Source: Pseudomonadales bacterium (GTDB lineage Bacteria > Pseudomonadota > Gammaproteobacteria > Pseudomonadales > Halieaceae). Taken from it: 64,000 nt of DNA. Below, one piece after another: positions 8,784-16,076 of this stretch. Both the position numbers and the translations under genes were made by a program. Position 1 is the stretch's first letter, and every line of letters starts with the position of its first letter. The notes under the pieces are model-generated. The model saw only the letters and a program-made list of their open reading frames with translations, did not search any database and had not been told where the DNA came from. The stretch spans positions 310,001 through 374,000 of the forward strand of contig JACKNO010000001.1 of NCBI GenBank assembly GCA_024234815.1. The letters run 5' to 3'.

Positions 8784-9836
8784 ATGGATATATTGCGGCA
8801 AAGCCTCACCATCCTCTGGCCCCTGGCGAGCATCGTCGGCATAGGCCTGGGCCTGGCCTGGCTGATCAACTGGTTTGTCAAACGCAGCCCTGACGGCGCC
8901 ACAGGCCTGATTTATCCCCTGCTCAACTGGGTCAACGTTTCGGCTGTCATAATCGCGCTGGTCATCATGCTGCCCATCAGCGACGAGAGCCAGGGCCAGA
9001 TACTGAGCCTGCTCGGGGTGGTGCTGACCGCGGTGATGGCCCTGTCTTCAACCACCTTCGTTTCCAATGCCATGGCTGGCGTCATGCTACAGGCCACCCA
9101 GCCCTTTCGACCTGGAGACTACATCAGGGTAAACGACCAGTTTGGCCGGGTAATCAAACGCACACTCGTGAATACCCAGATACAAACCGAATGGCGCGAT
9201 CTCACCACGCTACCCAACCTGCTGCTGATAAACAGCCCGGTCAATGTACTGTACCGCGAGGGCACCATCATCTTCGCGGAGGTCTCAATCGGCTACGACG
9301 TCCCGTACACGCGTGTGGAGGAGTTGATGCTGCTTGCGGGACTGGATGCCGGTCTGGAGGAACCGTTTGTGCTCGTGCACGAGCTGCTGGATCACGCTGT
9401 CGCGTATCGCGTGTGCGGCTTTCTGCCTTCAATCAAAAACCTCCTCAGCGCACGTTCCAATCTGCGCAAAACCGTACTGCAACAGATGCATGGTAATGGC
9501 ATCGAAATCGTGTCGCCGAATTTCATGAATCAGCGGCAACTCGACCCGGCAAAAAAAGTGATCCCCGACCAGCCCGTGTTACACGACCAGCGCGCGCAGG
9601 AGGCTGTCAGCCAGGCGCCGGAAGAAAAGATTTTCGACAAGGCCGTAGAGGCCGCCAGCATTGAGGAGTTGAAACTCAAGTACGCAAGTACTCAAGAGGA
9701 AATAGAGGCGGCCCAGGCGGCATTGCAAAAGGCCGACACGGATGGCCGCGAGGCGCTCGCACGAAAAATATCCGAACTGGAACGGCGCGAGCAATTGTAT
9801 GCCCGCATGATCGAGCAGCGCAGCGCAAAGGATTAG
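8784..9836 (+). CDS. MscS-family mechanosensitive channel
   Basis: 350 residues from ATG 8784, which opens the first membrane helix; the in-frame ATG at 8658 would add an unlikely 42 residues. Three hydrophobic segments (about 8-30, 46-66, 74-100) precede the MscS beta domain (FRPGDYIRVNDQFGRV, then LPNLLLINSPV) and a mixed C-terminal domain. A charged coiled coil follows (about 285-345), an extension absent from minimal MscS. Such channels sit in the inner membrane and release solutes on osmotic downshock. It is a single gene. Confidence 0.88.
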   Translation: MDILRQSLTILWPLASIVGIGLGLAWLINWFVKRSPDGATGLIYPLLNWVNVSAVIIALVIMLPISDESQGQILSLLGVVLTAVMALSSTTFVSNAMAGVMLQATQPFRPGDYIRVNDQFGRVIKRTLVNTQIQTEWRDLTTLPNLLLINSPVNVLYREGTIIFAEVSIGYDVPYTRVEELMLLAGLDAGLEEPFVLVHELLDHAVAYRVCGFLPSIKNLLSARSNLRKTVLQQMHGNGIEIVSPNFMNQRQLDPAKKVIPDQPVLHDQRAQEAVSQAPEEKIFDKAVEAASIEELKLKYASTQEEIEAAQAALQKADTDGREALARKISELERREQLYARMIEQRSAKD

Positions 9837-9892
9837 CCACGAGCGGAGCGCGCGAATAAAAGCTCTACGGCCAGTTGTCCCGCCGCAGCGCG

Positions 9893-10240
9893 CTAGAGAT
9901 CTACCTCCTGCCTGAACTCCTTCTCTATGCGCTGTTCCTGCTCGTAACGAGCCCCTCCTCGACGGATACTGGACTCAGACATCCGCTGTTGGTAGCGCTG
10001 CCGTCGGTAATGGCTTACCAGGCGTGGAAACCGCTCGTGTTCAATTTCTCCCGCGATCAGTTCCTCAATGAAAGCGATATCGATTCCCACCCTGTAGGCG
10101 ATCCTGCTGGGCCGGATCCTGTGAGCATGGAACTCGGCCACGATATGAATCTGCTCCTCGCGGGAATGAGTGCACTCCCGCGAATAGCCATAGGGCGGTG
10201 ACGGGGTACGGCTGTCGTTGCTACCGGCGTTTTCATTCAT
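9893..10240 (-). CDS. Small conserved-looking protein with helix-turn-helix-like segment
   Basis: 115 residues, very rich in Arg, Glu and Ile. I do not recognise a named family. The segment HRIRPSRIAYRVGIDIAFIEEL (about residues 40-61) has the spacing of a resolvase-like helix-turn-helix, and the basic C-terminal third (HYRRQRYQQR) could also contact nucleic acid. GGAGGAG is about 16 bases upstream of ATG 10240, longer than usual, so the start is uncertain. Coding is supported by a balanced residue pattern over the whole frame. It is divergent from the aldehyde dehydrogenase gene. Confidence 0.6.
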   Translation of the reverse strand: MNENAGSNDSRTPSPPYGYSRECTHSREEQIHIVAEFHAHRIRPSRIAYRVGIDIAFIEELIAGEIEHERFPRLVSHYRRQRYQQRMSESSIRRGGARYEQEQRIEKEFRQEVDL

Positions 10241-10401
10241 ATTTTATTATTAGCAGCTCCTCCGGGACTTGCCAAGCCGAGATGGCGCCGAAATGGTTCG
10301 GAGTGCCCGGATCGAGCCAGTGGTTATCATTCTCCCGGCGGGGGACTATACTCGAATGTCCACATGCCGATCTCCTCCCCAGAGCCGCGAGAAACAGAAC
10401 C

Positions 10402-11862
10402 ATGACATCTATAGCCATAGCCCCCCAATTGAGCGATATCGAAGCAACAATGCTGGACCTGCTGGCAGCCCAGCGAGCTGATTTTCTGAAGGAGGGCCCG
10501 GTAGACGCGGCCATCCGCATAGACCGCATAAACCGCGGTATAGACGCGCTTGTGCGCTACGCCGACCAGTTGGCGGATGCTGTGAACGCCGACTTCAGCT
10601 GCCGGCCGAGGGAGATTACCCTGCTGACGGATGTGGGTGCCTCCATCGCCCCGATGAAGCACGCCAGAAAACACCTGCGCAAGTGGATGAAGGGCGAAAA
10701 GCGCCCTACAGGCTTTCCGCTGAACCTCATGGGCGGTCGCTCGCGCATCGAGTACCAGCCGCTGGGAGTGGTGGGCATCATCTCTCCCTGGAACTTTCCG
10801 GTATCGATGGTGTTTGCTCCCATGTCCGGCGCCCTCGCCGCTGGCAACAGGGTGATGATCAAGCCCTCCGAGTTCACTCCCGCCACTTCCGAAGTGCTTC
10901 ACGCCATGATCAAGGACGTGTACGACCCGAAAGAAGTTGTGCTGTTTACCGGCGGACCCGAGGTGGGGCAGGCTTTTTCCAACCTGCCGCTGGATCATCT
11001 GCTGTTCACCGGTGCGACTTCGGTCGCCCGTCATATCATGGCGGCGGCGGCGCGCAACCTCGTGCCGGTAACCCTGGAACTCGGCGGCAAGTCTCCCGTG
11101 ATCATTTCCCGCACAGCGGACCTCGAGAAGAGCCTCGGTCGCATCATGATGGGCAAGACCATGAATGCCGGCCAGATCTGCCTGGCGCCGGACTACCTGC
11201 TGGTACCGGAGGAGAAGCTGCATGAGGTGATTGCTATCGCGCAGAAAGCGGTAGCGGCAATGTATCCGAGCCTGCTCGACAATGAGCAATACACTTCCGT
11301 GGTCAATGAACGTCACTACCAGCGGCTGACCGGCTACCTCGCGGAGGCGGAGGAGCGCGGCGTGAAAACGATCGCCATCAATCCGGCCGGTGAGGACTTC
11401 AGCAAGCAGCAGGGCACTTACAAAATCCCCCCCACCCTGATTCCCGAACCACCCGCGGACCTGAAAGTATTGCAGGAGGAAATTTTCGGCCCGCTGCTGC
11501 CGATTCGAACCTACAACGAGTTCTCGGAAACGATCGATTACATAAACTCCATGCCGCGGCCGCTGGCGGCGTACTACTTCGGCGATGACGGGCATGAGCA
11601 AAAGTCGGTTGAGACACGCACCACTTCAGGTGGCATGTGCATCAACGACGTCGTCATGCATGTCAGTCAGGAAGATTTGCCTTTCGGCGGGGTGGGGCCC
11701 AGCGGGATGGGCTCTTACCACGGCAAAGAGGGGTTTCGCACCTTCAGTCACGCCAAATCCATCTACCGCCAGACCGGGCTGAACTTTGGCAAGCTCAGTG
11801 GCATGCTCCCGCCCTACGGTAAAGCCACGGAAAAAACCATAAAGATGCAACTCAAGAAATAG
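10402..11862 (+). CDS. calB: Coniferyl aldehyde dehydrogenase-type ALDH
   Basis: 486 residues from ATG 10402; an in-frame start at 10198 is upstream of any plausible fold. ALDH motifs: SPWNFPVSM, the Glu in LELGGKSP, the nucleophile Cys in NAGQICLAPDY, and a family C-terminus without a long tail. The motif set and short C-terminus match the CalB group (coniferyl or medium-chain aldehyde oxidation with NAD+), which acts in the cytosol. No other lignin-aromatic genes are nearby, so a general aldehyde-detoxifying role is as likely. A strong terminator follows. Confidence 0.85.
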   Translation: MTSIAIAPQLSDIEATMLDLLAAQRADFLKEGPVDAAIRIDRINRGIDALVRYADQLADAVNADFSCRPREITLLTDVGASIAPMKHARKHLRKWMKGEKRPTGFPLNLMGGRSRIEYQPLGVVGIISPWNFPVSMVFAPMSGALAAGNRVMIKPSEFTPATSEVLHAMIKDVYDPKEVVLFTGGPEVGQAFSNLPLDHLLFTGATSVARHIMAAAARNLVPVTLELGGKSPVIISRTADLEKSLGRIMMGKTMNAGQICLAPDYLLVPEEKLHEVIAIAQKAVAAMYPSLLDNEQYTSVVNERHYQRLTGYLAEAEERGVKTIAINPAGEDFSKQQGTYKIPPTLIPEPPADLKVLQEEIFGPLLPIRTYNEFSETIDYINSMPRPLAAYYFGDDGHEQKSVETRTTSGGMCINDVVMHVSQEDLPFGGVGPSGMGSYHGKEGFRTFSHAKSIYRQTGLNFGKLSGMLPPYGKATEKTIKMQLKK

Positions 11863-11872
11863 TCCCCACCCA

Positions 11873-11909
11873 CGCCCGGGCAGTAACTCTCTACAGCCCG
11901 GGCGTTTTC
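11873..11909 (+). terminator. Rho-independent terminator after the aldehyde dehydrogenase gene
   Basis: CGCCCGGGC (11873-11881) pairs perfectly with GCCCGGGCG (11896-11904), followed by TTTTCTT. It ends the aldehyde dehydrogenase transcript and separates it from the ExbD-like gene. Confidence 0.85.
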
Positions 11910-11923
11910 TTGATTGTGATCAA
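11910..11923. promoter_or_regulatory. Perfect Anr/FNR-type box
   Basis: TTGAT-TGTG-ATCAA matches the FNR/Anr consensus TTGAT-N4-ATCAA at every fixed base. It lies directly after the terminator T-run and 113 bases before the ExbD-like start codon. A related half-matching copy (GATTACGATCAAGG) begins at 11961, about 49 bases downstream. FNR-family proteins act under low oxygen; the target here is presumed to be the ExbD-like gene. No fnr gene is in the window. Confidence 0.5.
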
Positions 11924-12036
11924 GGTTTGCACAATCTCGATTTGTCTCATTTCCTGGATGGATTACGATCAAGGCTGGCGAGTGTTCTCTCGATGGGTTA
12001 CTCGGATGGCGACGGCCGGTCGCCGGGAGCTATCCA

Positions 12037-12489
12037 ATGGAAATGTGGTTTGACCATACCGGTGTGGATGACCGAGGAGTGCATCGTAAACGCGCTCGCG
12101 CACCGACAGTGGATGGCGCACTGGCGATCGACCTGACGCCCATGCTGGATGTGGTCATGATCATGCTCATTTTTTTTATCGTGGCCGGATCGTTCGTACG
12201 CGAGAGCACGATTGAGGTTGAACGCAAACCCACGGCCAGCCAGCAGACTAACGAGCCCTCGGAGAATATCGTTGTCCAGATAAGTGCCACCGATGAAATA
12301 TGGATTAAGAACAGGAGGGTTGATGTCCGCTCGGTGCGCGCCAACATCAGCCGCCTGAAGGCCGGCAATCCGAAGGCATCGGTAGTAATCAAAGCCCACA
12401 ATAAGTCCACTGTGGACGCCCTGGCTGCCGTGGTCGACTCCTCGCGGGAGGCAGGTATTTACAGCATCTCTCTCAGCAGCGGCGGTTGA
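12037..12489 (+). CDS. Orphan ExbD/TolR-family protein
   Basis: 150 residues from ATG 12037 with GGGAG eight bases upstream. One N-terminal membrane helix (about 38-58) contains the conserved proton-pathway Asp in IDLTPMLDVV, followed by a periplasmic TolR/ExbD domain. It is clearly paralogous to the ExbD at 23.1 kb (shared IDLTPMLDVV, IMLIFFIV, RRxDVRSVRANI). ExbD normally works only in complex with ExbB and TonB, but none are adjacent here. It may use the distant ExbB or have a separate role. The N-terminal 35 residues before the helix are longer than usual. Confidence 0.88.
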   Translation: MEMWFDHTGVDDRGVHRKRARAPTVDGALAIDLTPMLDVVMIMLIFFIVAGSFVRESTIEVERKPTASQQTNEPSENIVVQISATDEIWIKNRRVDVRSVRANISRLKAGNPKASVVIKAHNKSTVDALAAVVDSSREAGIYSISLSSGG

Positions 12490-12609
12490 TCGCAGAACGG
12501 GTCAGGTGCCTGTCCGCGATTAAACTGCCCCTGTCAAAATTGCCGCCATCAACATACGCTGCCATACTTGGCCGCATCACCAACAAACAGCAATTGGATG
12601 GGGCACGCC

Positions 12610-12873
12610 ATGAAACGCATTCTGATTATCGCCTGTGTACTGCTGATCGCCGCCTGCGCAGATGAACCGGGCAGTGAGAAGTGGTGTGCCGCGAAGAAGG
12701 AACAGTCCAAGTCCGACTGGTCTGCCTCGGACGCGGCCACCTACGCTAAAAACTGCCTTTTCGACGGCACAGCGGTGGGTTCTGAAGATTGGTGCAAGGA
12801 TATGTCCGACACACCCAAGGGCGAATGGACTGCGGAAGACACCGCCAGCTACGCCAAACACTGCGTACTCTAG
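12610..12873 (+). CDS. Small lipoprotein with two DUF3012 repeats
   Basis: 87 residues from ATG 12610. The signal sequence MKRILIIACVLLIAACA carries a lipobox ending at Cys16. The mature protein is two tandem copies of about 31 residues, each with the pattern GSE-x-WC ... W-(S/T)-A-x-D-(A/T)-x-x-YAK-x-C. This is the DUF3012 pattern known from small lipoproteins of marine gammaproteobacteria; single-copy forms are usual. Each repeat has two cysteines that could form a disulfide in the periplasm. Function unknown. It follows the ExbD-like gene by 120 bases. Confidence 0.8.
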   Translation: MKRILIIACVLLIAACADEPGSEKWCAAKKEQSKSDWSASDAATYAKNCLFDGTAVGSEDWCKDMSDTPKGEWTAEDTASYAKHCVL

Positions 12874-12900
12874 ACCTTTCACCACGCCGGCGGCGCGGCA

Positions 12901-13593
12901 CTAGCCGGGTTGCAGCAACAGCGTGGGAATACCGAGGCAATGGCTCTTGACTGTCGCCACGAGGGTGCCCGGTTTGCGACCCTTGCGAACCGTTGAAAGA
13001 CTGACCCCGCGCGCGGCCAACTCGCGGGCAGTGTGGCCGAGGTCCGGGCACTGGAAGGCGATGCCCCAGAAATGATCCGCAGGGGGCTTTTCGCGTTCGG
13101 GTTCAATGACTTCCAGGGTGATCTTGCCGGTGCGGAAAAACAGCATCCGCCCACCCCATTCCGGCACGGTCTTGTCCAGCGCCAGGCGCAGCCCGAGTTG
13201 CCCCCCGAACAGATCGATGCACTCCTGCGCATCCGCCGTACGCAGCACCAGGTGATCGACCCGCAAACCGGGCTCAGGCAAGGCTTCGCGCTGCTTGCGC
13301 AGAGCGGCAGTACGCGTGCCGTCATCAAGGCAGATATCCAGTCCACGGGCATTCACAAAACGGGCATGCCGGGACCCTGGTTCAGACGCAGCCATAACGA
13401 TTCCTTTGATGTAAGGGCTATCACAGCTGCCCTGCTCCAACTCAATAACAGTATTGGGTAGTGGGAACCAAAGTCGCGGAGCATCGCCGGAGCCAACATT
13501 GCAGGGCTCCACACCCAGTAACTGCCGATAAAGTGCGCCAGCTTCGGCCACAGCCGGAACCGTGAATACAATACGATCAAATGCATGAACCAT
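12901..13593 (-). CDS. VOC-superfamily (glyoxalase-like) protein with two modules
   Basis: 230 residues from ATG 13593 (a GTG just before it is less likely); GAGGG lies upstream. Two vicinal-oxygen-chelate modules are visible: residues 1-110 (FDRIVFTVPAVAEAGALYRQ, VIELEQ) and 120-230 (RVDHLVLRTADAQECIDLF, ITLEVIEP). Members include dioxygenases, glyoxalases and resistance proteins that hold a metal through His/Glu residues. The activity cannot be deduced. It is convergent with the DUF3012 gene and divergent from the binding-protein gene. Confidence 0.8.
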   Translation of the reverse strand: MVHAFDRIVFTVPAVAEAGALYRQLLGVEPCNVGSGDAPRLWFPLPNTVIELEQGSCDSPYIKGIVMAASEPGSRHARFVNARGLDICLDDGTRTAALRKQREALPEPGLRVDHLVLRTADAQECIDLFGGQLGLRLALDKTVPEWGGRMLFFRTGKITLEVIEPEREKPPADHFWGIAFQCPDLGHTARELAARGVSLSTVRKGRKPGTLVATVKSHCLGIPTLLLQPG

Positions 13594-13620
13594 CACACGC
13601 CCTCGAGGGGATAAAAGGTT

Positions 13621-13649
13621 TTGGCTTATCCGGGGTTCAGACTTACACT
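13621..13649 (+). promoter_or_regulatory. Promoter of the solute-binding protein gene
   Basis: TTGGCT (13621-13626) and TACACT (13644-13649) are separated by exactly 17 bases. The predicted start of transcription is about 85 bases before the ATG at 13741. Confidence 0.5.
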
Positions 13650-13740
13650 GTCAGCGCAAATGCATCCATGCCACAGCCAGGGGGTCGCAGCATACCGCGA
13701 ATCAACCCTCAAGAAACCAGACCAAAAAGGAGATAGTTTC

Positions 13741-14550
13741 ATGTCCAGATTTATCCAACGCCTGATGCTCACCAGCCTGCTGGCCCTTGCAGCGGCGCTG
13801 CCGGCCAGCGTAATCGCGGGAGATACCCTGCAACGGGTCGTCGACTTCAAGATACTCCGGGTCGGCATGTCCGGCAACCAGCCGCCTATGAGCATGACCA
13901 ACCGCGAGGGCGGCCTGATGGGCTTTGACGTGGACCTGGCCAAGGCGCTGGCGGATGCCATGAAGGTCAAGCTGGAGATCGTCCCCATGCCCTTTGGCGA
14001 GCTGATGCCGGCGCTGGAGGATGACAAGATCGATATGGTTATGTCCGGCCTGTCTATTACCCCCGAGCGCACCGAACTTGTATCGTTTGTCGGCCCCTAC
14101 ATGATGTCGGGCAAGTCCATTCTCACCAAGAACTCTGTGCTGAGCAAAATCCAGAGCAGCAAGGATTTCGATCGCAAGGATCTGAAACTACTGGCTTTGA
14201 GCAATTCCACCAGCGCATCCTTTGTGAAGGCGGTGGCGCCGAGTGCACAGTTGGTGGAAATCGCCAGTTATGACGAAGGTGTGGCCATGGTAATCGACGG
14301 CAAGGCGGATGCGCTGGTCGCGGATATGCCGGTTTGCGTACTTTCGGTAATGCGCTTCCCGGAGGCGGGTCTCACAACCCTGGAGCGTCCGCTGACGGTT
14401 GAGCCAGTGGGTATTGCGGTGAGCAAGGACGACCCGCAGTTTTTCAACCTGGTGGACAACTACCTGCGGGCCTATGAGAAAACCGGCATCCTGGGCAAGA
14501 TTCGTGAGAAGTGGTTCGAGGATAACTCCTGGATTGCCGCGATGCCCTGA
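13741..14550 (+). CDS. Amino-acid-type ABC substrate-binding protein (SBP family 3), no transporter partner
   Basis: 269 residues. ATG 13741 follows AAGGAG and opens a Sec signal peptide (cleavage probably after SVIAG or nearby). The mature protein has the two-lobed family 3 pattern: ILRVGMSGNQPPMSM, GFDVDLAKALADAM and DIVMSGLSITPER-like segments. Such proteins bind amino acids or related solutes in the periplasm. No permease or ATPase gene is adjacent, so it may serve a distant transporter or a sensory role. A clear promoter precedes it and a terminator follows, so it is a one-gene unit. Confidence 0.88.
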   Translation: MSRFIQRLMLTSLLALAAALPASVIAGDTLQRVVDFKILRVGMSGNQPPMSMTNREGGLMGFDVDLAKALADAMKVKLEIVPMPFGELMPALEDDKIDMVMSGLSITPERTELVSFVGPYMMSGKSILTKNSVLSKIQSSKDFDRKDLKLLALSNSTSASFVKAVAPSAQLVEIASYDEGVAMVIDGKADALVADMPVCVLSVMRFPEAGLTTLERPLTVEPVGIAVSKDDPQFFNLVDNYLRAYEKTGILGKIREKWFEDNSWIAAMP

Positions 14551-14579
14551 TGTAAAGGCCTCGATAGGCTAGAATCAAG

Positions 14580-14611
14580 AGGGCGCGGAGCTGGTATCCC
14601 GCCCTTTTTTT
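14580..14611 (+). terminator. Rho-independent terminator after the binding-protein gene
   Basis: AGGGCG (14580-14585) pairs with CGCCCT (14600-14605), with further GG/CC pairing inside, followed by a run of six to seven T. Confidence 0.8.
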
Positions 14612-14635
14612 GTATCAGTCTGTTGTCAAAGTCTT

Positions 14636-15646
14636 ATGTCCAGGGTACCTCCGATGACATCACCGACCCTCTCCGTCAGACCAATGGTCATCGCCCATCG
14701 CGGGGCCAGCGGGTATCTGCCTGAGCACACCCTGGCGGCCAAAGCCATGGCACACGCCATGGGCGCGGACTATATCGAACAGGATGTCGTTCTGAGCCGG
14801 GACGGTGTGCCTGTGATCCTGCACGATGTATACCTGGAAAGCACCACCGATGTCGCCCGCCGATTTCCCGGCAGGGCGCGAGCCGATGGCCGCTTCTACG
14901 CCATGGACTTTGCCCTGGACGAGTTGCGCCAGCTGAGAGTCCACGAGCGCAGCAGCACGGGCGAGAGCGGCGAGGAACTGGCTGTTTACCCGGACAGGTT
15001 TCCGCTGGGGCCAGCGCTGTTTGGTATTCCAACCCTGGCCGAGGAAATCGATCTCATCGCCGGACTGGACAGGAGTCGAGGCTGCCGTACAGGACTGTAT
15101 GTAGAACTCAAAGGTCCCAACCTGCACCTGCAGGCCGGCATGGACATAGCTGAAATCGTACTGCGGGTGCTGGCCGAAAAAGGTTACGGGGAGCGGCCGG
15201 AGCAGGTTTTCCTGCAGTGCTTCGACGGCGCGACGCTGCGGCGATTGCGACACGAGATAAAGACGCCGCTGCCACTCATACAGTTGATCGGGGAAAACAG
15301 CTGGGGAGAGGACACCACCACCGACTATGATTATCTGCGCAGTCCCGAGGGCCTGGCGGAAATCGCTGGCTACGCCGATGGTATCGGTCCCTGGCTCAAC
15401 CAGATTTACCTGGGCAAGGACCACAGCGGTGAAGTTCAACTCAGCAACCTGGTCGCGGATGCACGACAGCATGGGCTGCTGGTGCACCCCTATACATTTC
15501 GACGCGACGAATTACCGATGGGAATAGACAGCTTCGATGAGCTGCTCGATATTTTCTTCCGGCGCGCGGGTGTGAATGGCGTGTTTACCGATTTTCCCGA
15601 CCTGGTTGCTCACTACCTGCAACAATCGGGGGCACCGGGATCTTGA
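14636..15646 (+). CDS. glpQ: Glycerophosphodiester phosphodiesterase
   Basis: 336 residues. The active-site opening HRGASGYLPEHT begins at His21, and EQDVVLSRDGVPVILHD supplies the metal-binding Glu/Asp and second catalytic His region. Spacing and length fit GlpQ, which hydrolyses glycerophosphodiesters to sn-glycerol-3-phosphate and an alcohol. GlpQ is usually periplasmic, but no signal peptide is seen here, so a cytosolic UgpQ-like role is possible. An internal start at ATG 14654 is an alternative. Its stop overlaps the TTG start of the next gene, implying coupling. Confidence 0.88.
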   Translation: MSRVPPMTSPTLSVRPMVIAHRGASGYLPEHTLAAKAMAHAMGADYIEQDVVLSRDGVPVILHDVYLESTTDVARRFPGRARADGRFYAMDFALDELRQLRVHERSSTGESGEELAVYPDRFPLGPALFGIPTLAEEIDLIAGLDRSRGCRTGLYVELKGPNLHLQAGMDIAEIVLRVLAEKGYGERPEQVFLQCFDGATLRRLRHEIKTPLPLIQLIGENSWGEDTTTDYDYLRSPEGLAEIAGYADGIGPWLNQIYLGKDHSGEVQLSNLVADARQHGLLVHPYTFRRDELPMGIDSFDELLDIFFRRAGVNGVFTDFPDLVAHYLQQSGAPGS

Positions 15647-16050
15647 ATTACGACGCGGCCAGGCTGTACCTGCTTGCCCGGCCCGAAGCCCGCGAGGACT
15701 TTCCTTTCGGCCCGGACACCGCAGTCATGAAGATTGGCGGCAAGATGTTTGCCACTCTGGGTCGGACCGATGGTGCGGCAAGCATGAACCTGAAGTGCGA
15801 CCCCGACGAGGCGGTGATGTTGCGGGATATTTTTGACGCGGTCAGGCCCGGCTACCACATGAACAAGCGTCACTGGAATACGGTGATTCTCGATGGCAGC
15901 ATCCCGCGGGGTGAAATTGAGCGCATGATAGACAATTCCTTTTCCCTGGTGGTAAAAGGCCTGCCGCGAGCGGAGCGGCAGGCGCTGGAGATTCGGCATG
16001 GCAAGGGGGCGCTGTACCCGCAGCACAATACTGGAAGTACATCAGGATAA
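15643..16050 (+). CDS. MmcQ/YjbR-family protein
   Basis: 135 residues starting at TTG 15643, which overlaps the preceding TGA (TTGA). The sequence (YLLARPEAREDFPFGPDTAV, KIGGKMFATLG, NLKCDPDEAV, HMNKRHWNTVILDG) is a textbook YjbR pattern, a CyaY-like fold often called DNA-binding. Cellular role is not established. It is translationally linked to the phosphodiesterase gene and lies just before pyruvate kinase. No ATG exists in the right place, so the TTG start is well supported by the family alignment of its first residues. Confidence 0.85.
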   Translation: MNYDAARLYLLARPEAREDFPFGPDTAVMKIGGKMFATLGRTDGAASMNLKCDPDEAVMLRDIFDAVRPGYHMNKRHWNTVILDGSIPRGEIERMIDNSFSLVVKGLPRAERQALEIRHGKGALYPQHNTGSTSG

Positions 16051-16076
16051 GGTTATGATGTAGCCCACCAATAAAT

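Noticed and set aside
10327..11601. 424-residue frame opposite the aldehyde dehydrogenase gene
   Set aside because: It is antisense to a gene with intact catalytic motifs and shows no recognisable domain.
11927..12136. 69-residue frame before the ExbD-like gene
   Set aside because: It runs through the regulatory gap and overlaps the ExbD-like start in another frame; no domain and no ribosome-binding site.
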